Below, piece by piece: positions 25,684 to 35,415 of a DNA stretch of 64,000 bases. The DNA comes from JAPPHA01 sp963662815. Its GTDB lineage: Bacteria; Pseudomonadota; Alphaproteobacteria; Rhodobacterales; Rhodobacteraceae. Below the pieces are notes generated by a model. That model saw only the letters and a program-made list of their open reading frames with translations, was not told where the DNA came from and made no database searches. Positions within the stretch are counted from its first letter, which is position 1. Each line of letters begins with the position of its first letter. The stretch lies in contig CAXXWA010000015.1 in assembly GCA_963662815.2 (NCBI GenBank), forward strand, positions 1-64,000, given 5' to 3'. Made by a program: the position numbers and the translations under genes.

Positions 25684-25749
25684 GTCGAACTGGTTTTTGT
25701 CATTGAATTGACATATGGGTCTGCCGAATTCGGCATCGGGGGATGGCGC

Positions 25750-26541
25750 GTGAAACTGACGGAACGACAGGAAGAGATTCTGTCCCTGATCAGACGAGAC
25801 GGGAGCGTCGAAGTGGACGACCTCGCCAGCAGGCTCACGGTTACCAAGCAGACGATCCGCCGCGACCTCGGTGAGCTCAGCGAACTCGGCCTCGCCGCCC
25901 GGACTCACGGAGGGGCAAAGCGCACGGCCTCGGTTGCAAACAGGGCGTATCACGAACGCCGGCTGGCCCAGGCACCCGAAAAGGAAGCGATGGGGAGGCT
26001 CGCGGCATCGCTCATTCCCGACGACTGTTCGGTGACGCTGAACATCGGAACGTCGACCGAACAGGTCGCAAACGCGCTCGCCGGGCACCGGGGACTCGTC
26101 GTGCTGTCAAACAACATCAACATCATCAGCACGCTTCTCGGAACGGCGACTCGGGAATTGATTCTCGTGGGCGGCACGGTCAGGCCGTCCGACGGCGCAA
26201 TCGTCGGTGAAGATGCCGTCGAGTTCATTTCGCGCTACAAGGTCGACTTCGCCGTGATCGGCGCGTCCGCCATGGACGCCGACGGGGCCATACTCGACTT
26301 CGATGCGCGCGAGGTATCAGTCGCCCGCGCGATTCTGCGAAACTCCCGCGTCCGCATCCTCGTCTGCGATTCGTCCAAGTTCGACCAGACCGCGCCGGTC
26401 CGGATCTGCGACATTTCCCGCATCGACTACTTCGTGACCGACAGAGTGCCGCCGAAATCGTTCCTGGACGCCGCAGGCGCCGGCAACACCGAGATCTTCA
26501 CCACAGGCGAAACCGATGTCCGATCATTCAGACACCGATAG
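25750..26541 (+). CDS. glpR: DeoR-family glycerol regulon repressor GlpR
   Basis: The 263-residue repressor has the DeoR helix-turn-helix (RQEEILSLIRRDGSVEVDD, KQTIRRDLGELSELGLAARTHGGA) and a sugar-phosphate-sensing domain with STEQVANAL, LVGGTVRPSDGAIVG and VCDSSKFDQ. Glycerol-3-phosphate is the expected effector. A GTG at 25750 behind GGGGG is chosen over upstream starts that lack the family text. It overlaps glpD by 26 bases and is divergent from glpV, so it can control both directions. Confidence 0.9.
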   Translation: MKLTERQEEILSLIRRDGSVEVDDLASRLTVTKQTIRRDLGELSELGLAARTHGGAKRTASVANRAYHERRLAQAPEKEAMGRLAASLIPDDCSVTLNIGTSTEQVANALAGHRGLVVLSNNINIISTLLGTATRELILVGGTVRPSDGAIVGEDAVEFISRYKVDFAVIGASAMDADGAILDFDAREVSVARAILRNSRVRILVCDSSKFDQTAPVRICDISRIDYFVTDRVPPKSFLDAAGAGNTEIFTTGETDVRSFRHR

Positions 26542-28159
26542 CGTACGGACATTCGACATCTTCGTGATCGGCGGCGGCGTCAACGGATGCGGGATCGCAC
26601 GCGACGCCGCAGGCCGGGGTCTCAGCGTGGCGCTGGCGGAGATGAACGATCTCGGTTCTGCCACGTCCTCCGCATCGACAAAACTGTTCCATGGAGGGTT
26701 GCGGTATCTGGAGTACTTCGAAATCCACCTCGTCAGGGAGGCGCTTAGGGAACGAGAAGTCCTCCTCCGCGCAATGCCGCACATCAGCTGGCCGATGCGG
26801 TTCGTGCTGCCCTGCAGTCCGGACATGCGGTTTCCGACGAACACTCCTGCTTCGCGCATTCTCGGCCTGGTCATGCCATGGCTGCGCGGACGGCGTCCCC
26901 TTTGGATCATCCGGCTCGGGCTGTTCATTTACGACCGCCTCGGATCCCGCATGATCCTGCCGGGTACGGAGGGCATCGACCTCGGGACCTCGCCCGAGGG
27001 CGAACCGCTGAAGGACAGGTTCCGGCGCGCATTCGAATTCTCCGACTGCTGGGTGCAGGATTCGCGGCTAGTCGTGCTGAACGCGCGCGATGCGGCTGAG
27101 AGGGGCGCCCGGATCATGACCCGAACGCGGGTAACCGGCGCCAAGCGGCAGAGCGATCACTGGACCATTTCCGCCCGGAATGCAGACGGACGAAAGAAGA
27201 CTTTCCGCGCGCGCTGCCTGGTCAATGCTGGAGGCCCCTGGGTCGAGGACATATCGCATCGCGTGCTCGGGACTAGCGGATCGTCGCGCATCCGACTGGT
27301 TGGCGGCAGCCACATCGTGACCAAACGGCTCTATGACCACGACAAGTGCTATTTCCTGCAGGGCAGCGACGGCAGGATCATATTCACCATCCCGTTCGAA
27401 GGAGCATTCACTCTGATCGGCACAACCGACCGTGAACACACCGGCTCGCTCGACTCGGCGGAGTGCAGCGAGGAAGAAGCCGACTACCTGCGCGACTTCG
27501 CGTCCGGATACTTCAAACGCCCCATCGCCCGCGAGGACGTGGTCTGGTCGTTCTCCGGGGTTCGGCCGCTGTACGACGACGGCGCCACCTCGCTGACAGC
27601 CGCTACGCGCGACTACGTGCTGTCCCTCGATACCGACGCCGCACCGCTCCTGAACGTCTTCGGCGGCAAGATCACGACATACCGGAAGCTCGCGGAGGCA
27701 TCGCTGGCGAAACTCTCCCCCATCTTCGATTCCGCAGCGGGCAACTGGACGAAGACGGCGCCGCTGCCAGGCGGCGATTTCCCGGTGGGCGGTGCCAGAG
27801 ACCTCGCCGCCTCCCTCGCGGCCAGATATCCGTTCCTGTCGGACTCCTGGGCCGAGCGAATGGTGCGCACCTACGGAACGGATACCTACGAGATGTTCGC
27901 CGACGCGGCTTCGGAAGCCGACCTCGGCGTGAACTTCGGCAAGACGGTGACTGAACGGGAACTCGAGTGGGCGATAAGCCGGGAATGGGTTCGCTCGGCC
28001 GAGGACTTCCTTTGGCGACGCACCAAACTCGGGCTGGTCGTCTCCAAGAGTGAAGCAAACATGATTGAACGGCACATCGCCGCCGTCCTCGAAAACGAGG
28101 AGACTCTGCCGTGCATCACTCAACGAGAATGGCAGGCCGCAAGGGAATGGATCCCGTAA
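26516..28159 (+). CDS. glpD: Aerobic glycerol-3-phosphate dehydrogenase GlpD
   Basis: The 547-residue flavoprotein oxidises glycerol-3-phosphate to dihydroxyacetone phosphate at the membrane and passes electrons to quinone. The N-terminal FAD-binding motif is DIFVIGGGVNGCGIARDAAGRG, followed by TSSASTKLFHGGLRYLE. The C-terminal FAD/substrate region has GGKITTYRKLAE. The length is slightly over the usual 500-510 but covers all parts. It follows glpR with a 26-base overlap. The kinase that would make its substrate (GlpK) is not in the window. Confidence 0.93.
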   Translation: MSDHSDTDSVRTFDIFVIGGGVNGCGIARDAAGRGLSVALAEMNDLGSATSSASTKLFHGGLRYLEYFEIHLVREALREREVLLRAMPHISWPMRFVLPCSPDMRFPTNTPASRILGLVMPWLRGRRPLWIIRLGLFIYDRLGSRMILPGTEGIDLGTSPEGEPLKDRFRRAFEFSDCWVQDSRLVVLNARDAAERGARIMTRTRVTGAKRQSDHWTISARNADGRKKTFRARCLVNAGGPWVEDISHRVLGTSGSSRIRLVGGSHIVTKRLYDHDKCYFLQGSDGRIIFTIPFEGAFTLIGTTDREHTGSLDSAECSEEEADYLRDFASGYFKRPIAREDVVWSFSGVRPLYDDGATSLTAATRDYVLSLDTDAAPLLNVFGGKITTYRKLAEASLAKLSPIFDSAAGNWTKTAPLPGGDFPVGGARDLAASLAARYPFLSDSWAERMVRTYGTDTYEMFADAASEADLGVNFGKTVTERELEWAISREWVRSAEDFLWRRTKLGLVVSKSEANMIERHIAAVLENEETLPCITQREWQAAREWIP

Positions 28160-28724
28160 TTCGCCGCCGAAAACCTATGTCCGGGGAATTTCCATTGTCG
28201 ATTCGGCACTCCGGTCGGATTCGGGGGTACGGCAACTTCTGCGCCTCTATGATGCTGGAACCGCAAGAAGTCGGGTTCGGGCGAGAGTCGGCAGAATACG
28301 CGAGCGGACCATCGTCACGGTAGTCAGCCTGTTCCCCGGACCCTTGACGGTCGCGAACTCGGCCCAAATTCGCGCCCGCTCTCGATCTCGATGAATTCGA
28401 CTGGAACGCATATTGAATTCCCCTTCATCGAGATCACTTCCATCATCGCTGAAACAGAATTAATTGCGGTTTCAGGTGGTTTCCGAAAGCATGACGAGCC
28501 ACCCCTGGCGAAGGAATCGGCCACTATTCTCGCACCAGGATGCAGTTCGGCCCCATGCAAGCCGGACGCCCGCGGGAAGTTCGGGTCCGATCACGCGGGA
28601 CTTCCGGAGTACGAAACTTGGACGAAGCGCTTTGCTCGCAGCCGGATGGGTACCGGCGCAGACGTGGCGACGGGCAACCGCGGCCCATCCCGAGCGGAGA
28701 CGGGCCGCAATTCAAGCAAACGAC
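28160..28724. other. Intergenic between convergent glpD and pyrimidine operon
   Basis: About 565 bases between two convergent transcription units. No gene, terminator hairpin or repeat could be supported. Short frames here lack start signals and motifs. Confidence 0.5.
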
Positions 28725-29717
28725 CTAGTTCAGCGCCACGTCGGTTATGGCGTGGGTCCAGGCGCCCTCGGGCTGCATCGTGATCACCGGGTCGGATCCG
28801 CCAGCCAGGAGCGTGTCGACCGTGCGCTGGAAGTCGGCCGGTTCGAGAGACCCGTTGGAACCGGCAGTAAGCTTTGCGATTTCGCCCATCATGCGTGTCT
28901 GGTGCGCCTCGGTTTGCGCGCCGGTGGAGTCGTTTTCGAGCACGATCTCGACCGCCTCTTCGACATTCTCCTCGGCATGCTTCCATCCGCGCATGGAGGC
29001 GCGCACGAAACGGACCATCCGATCCGCGAAGGCCGGATCCGCAAGCTTGTCCTCGAGAACGTAGAGACCGTCCTCGAGCGTCGCCACGCCCTGGTCCTCG
29101 TACTTGAAGACGACGAGTTCATCCGGAGACAGCCCGGCGTCGATCACCTGCCAGTACTCGTTGTAGGTCATGGTCGAGATGCAGGCGGCCTGCTTCTGCA
29201 GAATGGGATCGACGTTGAACCCCTGCTTCAACACCTCGACGCCGTCGGAACCGCCCTCAGTCGGGATGCCGAGCTGGCTCATCCAGCTCAGGAACGGGTA
29301 TTCGTTTCCGAAGAACCAGACGCCGAGGGTCTTGCCGTGGAAATCATCGGTGCTCGCAATTCCCGCGTCCTTTCGGCAGGTCAGCATCATGCCGGACGAC
29401 TTGAACGGCTGGGCAATGTTGACGAGCGGCAACCCGCGCTCGCGCGCCGCGAGAGCGGCAGGCATCCACTCGACGGTGACGTCGGCGCCACCGCCGGCGA
29501 TTACCTGGGTCGGAGCGATGTCCGGCCCGCCCGGCTTGATGGTCACGTCCAGTCCCTCTTCCGCGTAGAAACCCTTGTCGAGCGCCACGTAGTAGCCGGC
29601 AAACTGCGCCTGGGTGACCCATTTCAGCTGCAGCGTGACCGGGTCTGCCGCCCATGCTGCGCAGGACATGCCGAAAGTCATCGCCGCCGCGGCGACAGGT
29701 GCAAGATATCTTCTCAT
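28725..29717 (-). CDS. NMT1/ThiY-like ABC substrate-binding protein, pyrimidine operon
   Basis: The 330-residue protein has a signal peptide (AAAAMTFGMSCAAWAAD) and the NMT1/ThiY fold start VTLQLKWVTQAQFAGYYVALDKGFYAEEGLDVTI. Such proteins bind pyrimidine-like or sulfonate ligands. Its operon encodes pyrimidine reduction and hydrolysis, so a pyrimidine or hydantoin ligand is likely. GAAGGAGGAA precedes the ATG. It is the last gene of the operon, separated from the permease gene by 286 bases, which may hold its own promoter. Confidence 0.85.
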   Translation of the reverse strand: MRRYLAPVAAAAMTFGMSCAAWAADPVTLQLKWVTQAQFAGYYVALDKGFYAEEGLDVTIKPGGPDIAPTQVIAGGGADVTVEWMPAALAARERGLPLVNIAQPFKSSGMMLTCRKDAGIASTDDFHGKTLGVWFFGNEYPFLSWMSQLGIPTEGGSDGVEVLKQGFNVDPILQKQAACISTMTYNEYWQVIDAGLSPDELVVFKYEDQGVATLEDGLYVLEDKLADPAFADRMVRFVRASMRGWKHAEENVEEAVEIVLENDSTGAQTEAHQTRMMGEIAKLTAGSNGSLEPADFQRTVDTLLAGGSDPVITMQPEGAWTHAITDVALN

Positions 29718-30003
29718 GTCATTCCTCCTTCAGAGCCCATTCGAATGTGAAGTTGGGTGATTTCTGGACGTTGTCATGCTCCGCAAGTGCCAAAACCAAA
29801 ACATGGAGAATTCGATGCCCCGGACCGAAACCACCGGCCGCACTATGGCAGAAGCGGCCAGCGCTATGCAAGTGACGGCGCCAGCGCCAGTGCGGATAGG
29901 GCACCGGCGGAACCCTGCCGTAGCCGGAGGCACGCGGATTCGGCTTTTGCGGATCTTCTCGACGCGGTGCCGGTTGAGGCGGCGCGCCCGGTTCCCGGAT
30001 CGG

Positions 30004-30849
30004 CTAATCCCGTCTCTGCGAGGGATGCCAGAAGTTCACGGTTCTGCCAGCAATCGTGACAGCCCCGTAGAATGCCGATCCCGCGATCGCCGCAACGGTT
30101 ATTTCCGCCCAGACCATGTCCATGTTCAGACGTCCGACCTCGGTCGATATGCGGAATCCCATCCCTCTTACCGGCGAACCGAAGAACTCGGCAACGATCG
30201 CCCCTATCAGCGAGAGGGTGGCGCAGATCTTCAGTCCGTTCAAGACCAGCGGACCAGCAGCTGGCAACCGCAGCTTTATGAGGGACTGCCAGTAGGATGC
30301 CGCATATGTGTGCATCAGGTCGCGCTGCATGGTTTCCGCGGCCGCAAGACCCTGGACCGTGTTCACCAGCATCGGAAAGTAGACCATGGCGACAACGACG
30401 GCCGCCTTCGACTGCCAGTCGAACCCGAACCACATCACGAGTATCGGCGCCATTCCGACGATCGGAAGCGCGGCCACGAGGTTGCCCACAGGCAACAGCC
30501 CCCGCCGCAGGAAAGGCGATCGGTCGATCGCCACCGCGGTCAGGATTGCAGCCCCGCAGCCGATCACGTATCCGGTGAGAGCGCCCTTGACGAATGTCTG
30601 CACGAAGTCGATCCACAGCGTAGCCGTGCTTGCGGCGAACCGGGCGGCGATGGCGCTGACCGGCGGCAAGATGACTTCCGGCACGCCGAGACCGCGGACA
30701 AGGAGTTCCCAAAGCGCAAGCACCGTCGCTCCGAAGACAAGGGGGGCGAGAATGCGCGATGTCGTCGAGTTTCCTCCGCTGCGCGCGAGCCGAATGTTCA
30801 GCGCCCACGCGGCAATCCAGACCAGCACTGCAACGACAACCAGACTCAT
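30004..30849 (-). CDS. ABC transporter permease (SsuC/TauC type), pyrimidine operon
   Basis: The 281-residue inner-membrane protein has six hydrophobic segments. The conserved cytoplasmic loop (DLMHTYAASYWQSLIKLRLPAAGPLVLNGLK, EAA-like) places it in the SsuC/TauC family of importers. It overlaps the upstream permease by 4 bases (ATGA) and shares an operon with ATPase and binding protein, so two different permease chains form the channel. Confidence 0.88.
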   Translation of the reverse strand: MSLVVVAVLVWIAAWALNIRLARSGGNSTTSRILAPLVFGATVLALWELLVRGLGVPEVILPPVSAIAARFAASTATLWIDFVQTFVKGALTGYVIGCGAAILTAVAIDRSPFLRRGLLPVGNLVAALPIVGMAPILVMWFGFDWQSKAAVVVAMVYFPMLVNTVQGLAAAETMQRDLMHTYAASYWQSLIKLRLPAAGPLVLNGLKICATLSLIGAIVAEFFGSPVRGMGFRISTEVGRLNMDMVWAEITVAAIAGSAFYGAVTIAGRTVNFWHPSQRRD

Positions 30850-31727
30850 GCCGCCCTGCCCGTCCTTGCGAGGACCACGCGCTCGATGGAACCGATCAGC
30901 GACACCAGCGTCGCGGCGAGCAGCGCGGCGACCACGAGCGCCGACCAGATCTGTATGGTCTGGCCGTAGTAGCTCCCGGCGAGCAACCTCGCTCCAAGCC
31001 CGGCCACCGCGCCCGTCGGCAGTTCTCCGACGATCGCCCCGACCAGGCTCGCGGCGATTCCGACCTTGAGCGACGGGAACAGGAACGGCGTCGACGCGGG
31101 AAGTCTCAACTTCCAGAACACCTGGGTCTTGTTTGCGTTGTAGGTCTTCATGAGATCGATGTCATGCACGGCGGGACTCCTGAATCCCGCCACCATGCCG
31201 ACGGTGACCGGAAAGAAGCTGAGATACGCGGAAATGACCGCCTTCGGAACCAAGCCGGAGATTCCGGCCGCGTTCAGGACCACGATGATCATCGGTGCAA
31301 GTGCGAGAATCGGAATGGTCTGGGAGGCAATGACCCACGGCATCACGCTGAGGTCGGTTGCCCGGTCGTGCACGATCGCGACCGCGAGCAGCACCCCGAG
31401 TGCCGTGCCGAAGGCAAACCCGAGCAGGGTTGCGGATAGCGTCACCCAGGCATGGAAGACCAGGCTGCGTTTCGACGTGATCTTCTTCTGTACGGTGGTC
31501 TTCCAGATTTCTGCCGCAACCTGGTGAGGGGCCGGCAGCCTGGGCCTGTCCTGGGACAGCGTGTCGGCAACCAGCTCCAGAGCGCCGACCGCCTGCTCCG
31601 CCCGTTCGGCCCGGTCGAGCGTCCATGCCGAGTTCAGCATCACGGCCGCGAAATACCAGACCGCCAGGAGAACCGTGACGACGGAAAGGACCGGCGCCGC
31701 GGCAGCTGCGGCCCGGCTAATCGGCAC
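30846..31727 (-). CDS. ABC transporter permease (SsuC/TauC type), pyrimidine operon
   Basis: The second channel chain, 293 residues, with a longer N-terminal periplasmic loop between the first two helices. The EAA-like loop reads DLMKTYNANKTQVFWKLRLPASTPFLFPSLK. The start is a GTG at 31727 behind AGGAGACGG and inside the end of the ATPase gene (11-base overlap). The partner permease follows with a 4-base overlap. Confidence 0.88.
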   Translation of the reverse strand: MPISRAAAAAAPVLSVVTVLLAVWYFAAVMLNSAWTLDRAERAEQAVGALELVADTLSQDRPRLPAPHQVAAEIWKTTVQKKITSKRSLVFHAWVTLSATLLGFAFGTALGVLLAVAIVHDRATDLSVMPWVIASQTIPILALAPMIIVVLNAAGISGLVPKAVISAYLSFFPVTVGMVAGFRSPAVHDIDLMKTYNANKTQVFWKLRLPASTPFLFPSLKVGIAASLVGAIVGELPTGAVAGLGARLLAGSYYGQTIQIWSALVVAALLAATLVSLIGSIERVVLARTGRAA

Positions 31728-32502
31728 CGCCGTCTCCTGCCCGCAATCCTTCCCGGAGCCGTTGCGCGACTTTCAGGAACTCGGCCGAATCCCTGATTCC
31801 GAGAGGCCTGTCGCGCGGAAGCGGGCTGTCGATGACATCCGTTATGCGGCCTGGCCTCGGCGACATCACGACGATCTTGGTCGAAAGAAATACGGCCTCG
31901 GGAATCGAGTGGGTCACGAACACGATCGTCTTCGCGGTGCTGTCCCAAAGACCGAGGAGTTCCTCGTTCAACCGGTCGCGAACGATCTCGTCGAGGGCGC
32001 CGAACGGTTCGTCCATGAGCAGGATATCGGCATCGAACGCGAGAGCGCGCGCGATGGACGCACGCTGCTGCATGCCGCCCGACAGCTGCCAGGGGAACTT
32101 CCTTTCGAATCCGCTAAGATCGACGAGTTCGAGGACGCGGCGGACGCGTGCAGCCTGTTCTTCGCGGCTGTACGACATGATCTCCAGCGGGAGCCTGACG
32201 TTCTTCTCGATCGTGCGCCAGGGATACAGTCCCGCAGCCTGGAACACGTACCCGTACGCCCGCGCCCGGCGCGCAGCTTCGGGTGACATTCCGTTGACCC
32301 GGATTTCGCCGGAAGTCGGTTGTTCGAGGTCGGCGATCACCCTGAGCAGTGTTGTCTTCCCGCAGCCGGAAGGTCCGATGAAAGAGACGAACTCGCCCTT
32401 CGCGACCTCCAGGGTGACGTCCTGCAACGCAAGGACCGGCCCGTCGCCGGTTTGATACGTCAGGCCCAGGGAACGGGCATCGATGACCGGCGCGCCGCTC
32501 AA
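31717..32502 (-). CDS. ABC transporter ATP-binding protein (SsuB/TauB type), pyrimidine operon
   Basis: A 261-residue ATPase with all motifs: Walker A GPSGCGKTT, signature LSGGMQQR, Walker B LLMDEPFGALD and H-loop FVTHSIPEA. It is closest to SsuB/TauB-type import ATPases. The start is a TTG at 32502, the only in-frame choice that keeps the first strand. It lies 55 bases after the dihydropyrimidinase gene. The stop overlaps the next permease gene. Confidence 0.88.
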   Translation of the reverse strand: MSGAPVIDARSLGLTYQTGDGPVLALQDVTLEVAKGEFVSFIGPSGCGKTTLLRVIADLEQPTSGEIRVNGMSPEAARRARAYGYVFQAAGLYPWRTIEKNVRLPLEIMSYSREEQAARVRRVLELVDLSGFERKFPWQLSGGMQQRASIARALAFDADILLMDEPFGALDEIVRDRLNEELLGLWDSTAKTIVFVTHSIPEAVFLSTKIVVMSPRPGRITDVIDSPLPRDRPLGIRDSAEFLKVAQRLREGLRAGDGGAD

Positions 32503-32557
32503 GACGCATCGGCCCCCGTTTCCCGGTTCCGCGCTCGCGGACGATTCCCAGGCACGG

Positions 32558-34018
32558 CTAGATGCCGGCCGGTATGTTCATGGGATCGCGCTCGACCTTT
32601 CTCGGACTGTTCAGAGCCTTCCACTTCGACAGCGCCGCGTGGGCCGACGGGAAGGGCGGACGCGGAACAAACCTGCCGCGGCCGGGGCTGGGCTGCGAAT
32701 TCTGTCCCCATGCCCAGATCACTTCGCCGCGGCTGACGGTGTAGCGCGCCTGGGCCTTGACCTCCCACCCCTCGAACACGTTGTAGTCGAGGACCGACTT
32801 GTGGGTGTTCGCGGAAATCGTCTTGTGGATTGACGGATCCCAGACCGTGATGTCCGCGTCCGCGCCGGGGATGATCGCTCCCTTTCTCGGGTATATGTTC
32901 AGGATGCGGGCGATGTTCGTCGAGGTTACCGCGACGAACTCGTTCATCGTGAGCCGTCCGGTTTCCACGCCTTCCGTCCAGAGCACCGCCAGACGCTCCT
33001 CGAGTCCGCCGGTTCCGTTCGGAATCGTCGTGAAGTTGTCGCGCCCCATGCGTTTCTGTTCCGTGGTGAACGCCGCGTGATCGGTCGCGACGACCTGCAA
33101 GGACCCCGACTGGAGCCCGGCCCAGAGGCCGGCGTGATGCTCCCGGCTGCGAAACGGCGGCGACATGACCCTGCGCGCCGCATGCTCCCAGTCGCGGTCG
33201 AAGTACTCGGATTCGTCGAGGGTCAGGAATTGAATCAGCGGCTCTCCGTAGACCCGCATTCCCTTCTGCCGCGCCCTGCGGATCGCCTCATGCGCCTGCT
33301 CGCACGACACGTGCACGATGTAGAGCGGCACTCCCGCCGCGTCGGCAATCATGATCGCACGGTTCGCGGCCTCTCCCTCGACTTCCGGTGGACGCGAGTA
33401 CGCATGCCCCTCCGGCCCGGTTATCCCCTCTGCCAGGTATTTCTGCTGCAGTTCGGCGACAATGTCGCCGTTCTCGGCGTGCACCATTGGCAGGGCGCCG
33501 AGCTCGGCGCAGCGCCGGAACGACGCGAACATCTCGTCGTCCTCGATCATCAGCGCGCCCTTGTAGGCCATGAAGTGCTTGAAGGAGTTCACCCCCATGT
33601 CGACCGCATCCTTCATTTCGTCGAACACGGACTCGTTCCAGCCAGTCACCGCCATGTGGTACCCGATGTCGCTGCAGATCTGCGGCGACGACTTCCTGTG
33701 CCATTCGTTGATCGCGTTGCGGATCGACCCATCCTCGCCGGGAAGGCAGAAATCAACCAGCATGGTTGTCCCGCCCACGGCGGCGGCCCAGGTTCCGGAT
33801 TCGAACGTCTCGGCAGCCGTCGTGCCCATGAAGGGCATCTCGAGATGCGTATGGGGGTCGATGCCGCCCGGAATCACGTAGGCGCCCTCGGCGTCGACGA
33901 CTTCGTCTCCGGAAAGGCCTTCGCCGACTTCCGCGATCCGTTCGCCCTCGATCAGGACATCCGCCTTCCACGTGCGATCGGCGGTAACCACCGTTCCGCC
34001 CTTGATAACCTTGCTCAT
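32558..34018 (-). CDS. hydA: Dihydropyrimidinase (hydantoinase)
   Basis: The 486-residue amidohydrolase opens the dihydrouracil or dihydrothymine ring to N-carbamoyl-beta-amino acids, the second step of reductive pyrimidine breakdown. All metal ligands are visible: H56 and H58 (DPHTHLE), carbamylated K153 (AYKGAL), H180 (VHAENGD), H236 (IVHVSCE) and D313 (ATDHAAF). The length is normal. AGGGAG before the ATG supports the start. It sits between the carbamoylase gene and the transporter genes in the operon. Confidence 0.93.
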   Translation of the reverse strand: MSKVIKGGTVVTADRTWKADVLIEGERIAEVGEGLSGDEVVDAEGAYVIPGGIDPHTHLEMPFMGTTAAETFESGTWAAAVGGTTMLVDFCLPGEDGSIRNAINEWHRKSSPQICSDIGYHMAVTGWNESVFDEMKDAVDMGVNSFKHFMAYKGALMIEDDEMFASFRRCAELGALPMVHAENGDIVAELQQKYLAEGITGPEGHAYSRPPEVEGEAANRAIMIADAAGVPLYIVHVSCEQAHEAIRRARQKGMRVYGEPLIQFLTLDESEYFDRDWEHAARRVMSPPFRSREHHAGLWAGLQSGSLQVVATDHAAFTTEQKRMGRDNFTTIPNGTGGLEERLAVLWTEGVETGRLTMNEFVAVTSTNIARILNIYPRKGAIIPGADADITVWDPSIHKTISANTHKSVLDYNVFEGWEVKAQARYTVSRGEVIWAWGQNSQPSPGRGRFVPRPPFPSAHAALSKWKALNSPRKVERDPMNIPAGI

Positions 34019-34061
34019 GCGTATCTCCCTCGATGCCGCGGGACGCCCGCGGTCGTCCGGT

Positions 34062-35315
34062 CTAGGTCACGATTTCCGCCGTATCCAGGACGGCATGCAA
34101 AAGAACATTGGCTCCGGCCTCGGCCCACTCCCGGGTGATGTCCTCCGCCTCGTTGTGCGACAGGCCGTCCACGCAGGGGCACATGATCATCGCCGCCGGT
34201 GCGACCCTGTTGACCCAGCAGGCGTCATGCCCCGCTCCCGATATCAGGTTGCGGTGCGAATAGCCCAAGCGCTCCGCGGCATTGCGTACCGCCGCAACAC
34301 AGCCCGGATCGAAGGTGACCGGATCGAAGCCGCCGACCTTGTCGAAACTGATGTCGAGGCCCATTTCGGCCGCGATCCGTGCTCCGCCGGTCCGCAGGCG
34401 GTCTTCCATTTCCGCGATGACGGCCGGTTCCGGGGATCTGAAGTCCACCGTGAAGACAACGCGGCCGGGAATGACGTTCCGGCTGTTCGGATAGACCTCG
34501 ACATGACCCGCGGCGCCAACGGCATGGGGCTTGTGCGACCACGCGATCTCGTCCACGAGGCTCAGGATGCGCGCCATCCCGAGCCCGGCATTGCGCCGCA
34601 TGTGCATCGGCGTGCTGCCGGTGTGGCTCTCCTTTCCTAGAACGGTAACCTCCGTCCAGGAAAGGCCCTGTCCGTGCGTGACGACGCCGATGTCCTTTCC
34701 CTCCGCCTCCAGGATCGGCCCCTGTTCGATGTGTAGCTCGAAATAGGCATGCATGTTCCGCGCACCGACTTCCTCGTCTCCCAACCAGCCGATCCTCGCC
34801 AGCTCGTCGCCGAAGCCGAGGCCGTCCGCATCGGTGCGCCCGTAGGCCCAGTCCAACTCGTGGACTCCCGCGAAGACGCCGGATGCCAGCATCGGCGGAG
34901 CAAAGCGGGTCCCCTCCTCGTTCGTCCAGTTGACGATCACGACGGGCCGCCGCGTGCGGATTCCCAGATCGTTCAGCGTACGGGCGATCTCGAGCGCGCC
35001 AAGCACTCCCAGAACGCCGTCGTACTTGCCGCCGGTCGGCTGCGTGTCGAGGTGGCTTCCCGCGTAGACAGGCAACAGCCCGGGCTCGTCCCCCTCGCGG
35101 CGGGCGAACATCGTGCCCATCCTGTCCACACCGACCGAAAGCCCGGCATCCCCGCACCAGTCCCTGAAGAGCGTCCTGCCCTCCCCGTCCGCATCGGTGA
35201 GGGTCTGGCGATTGTTGCCGCCGGCGACGCCTGGGCCGACTTTCGCCATCTCCATGATGCTGTCCCAGAGGCGACCGCCGTCCAGCCGGAGATTCTTTGC
35301 CGTGCCATTCATCAT
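34062..35315 (-). CDS. Zn-dependent N-carbamoyl-beta-alanine/allantoate amidohydrolase (M20)
   Basis: A 417-residue M20-family enzyme expected to hydrolyse N-carbamoyl-beta-alanine to beta-alanine, CO2 and ammonia, the third step of the pathway. Family blocks are GSHLDTQPTGGKYDG (metal ligands), NEEGTRF, HIEQGPIL and SGAGHDA with GLSHNEAE near the end. By homology alone it could be allantoate or L-carbamoyl-amino-acid hydrolase. The operon context with PreTA and dihydropyrimidinase decides. Two ATGs in tandem (35315, 35312) follow GGAG. Confidence 0.87.
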   Translation of the reverse strand: MMNGTAKNLRLDGGRLWDSIMEMAKVGPGVAGGNNRQTLTDADGEGRTLFRDWCGDAGLSVGVDRMGTMFARREGDEPGLLPVYAGSHLDTQPTGGKYDGVLGVLGALEIARTLNDLGIRTRRPVVIVNWTNEEGTRFAPPMLASGVFAGVHELDWAYGRTDADGLGFGDELARIGWLGDEEVGARNMHAYFELHIEQGPILEAEGKDIGVVTHGQGLSWTEVTVLGKESHTGSTPMHMRRNAGLGMARILSLVDEIAWSHKPHAVGAAGHVEVYPNSRNVIPGRVVFTVDFRSPEPAVIAEMEDRLRTGGARIAAEMGLDISFDKVGGFDPVTFDPGCVAAVRNAAERLGYSHRNLISGAGHDACWVNRVAPAAMIMCPCVDGLSHNEAEDITREWAEAGANVLLHAVLDTAEIVT

Positions 35316-35415
35316 GCATCTCCAGTCTCCGGCGCCCGGCGGGCCGCCTGCGACCCGATCCGCCGGAACACGCTAGCGACGCGGCTATCACCGTCAAGGC
35401 GAATCCGGGGCCGAG

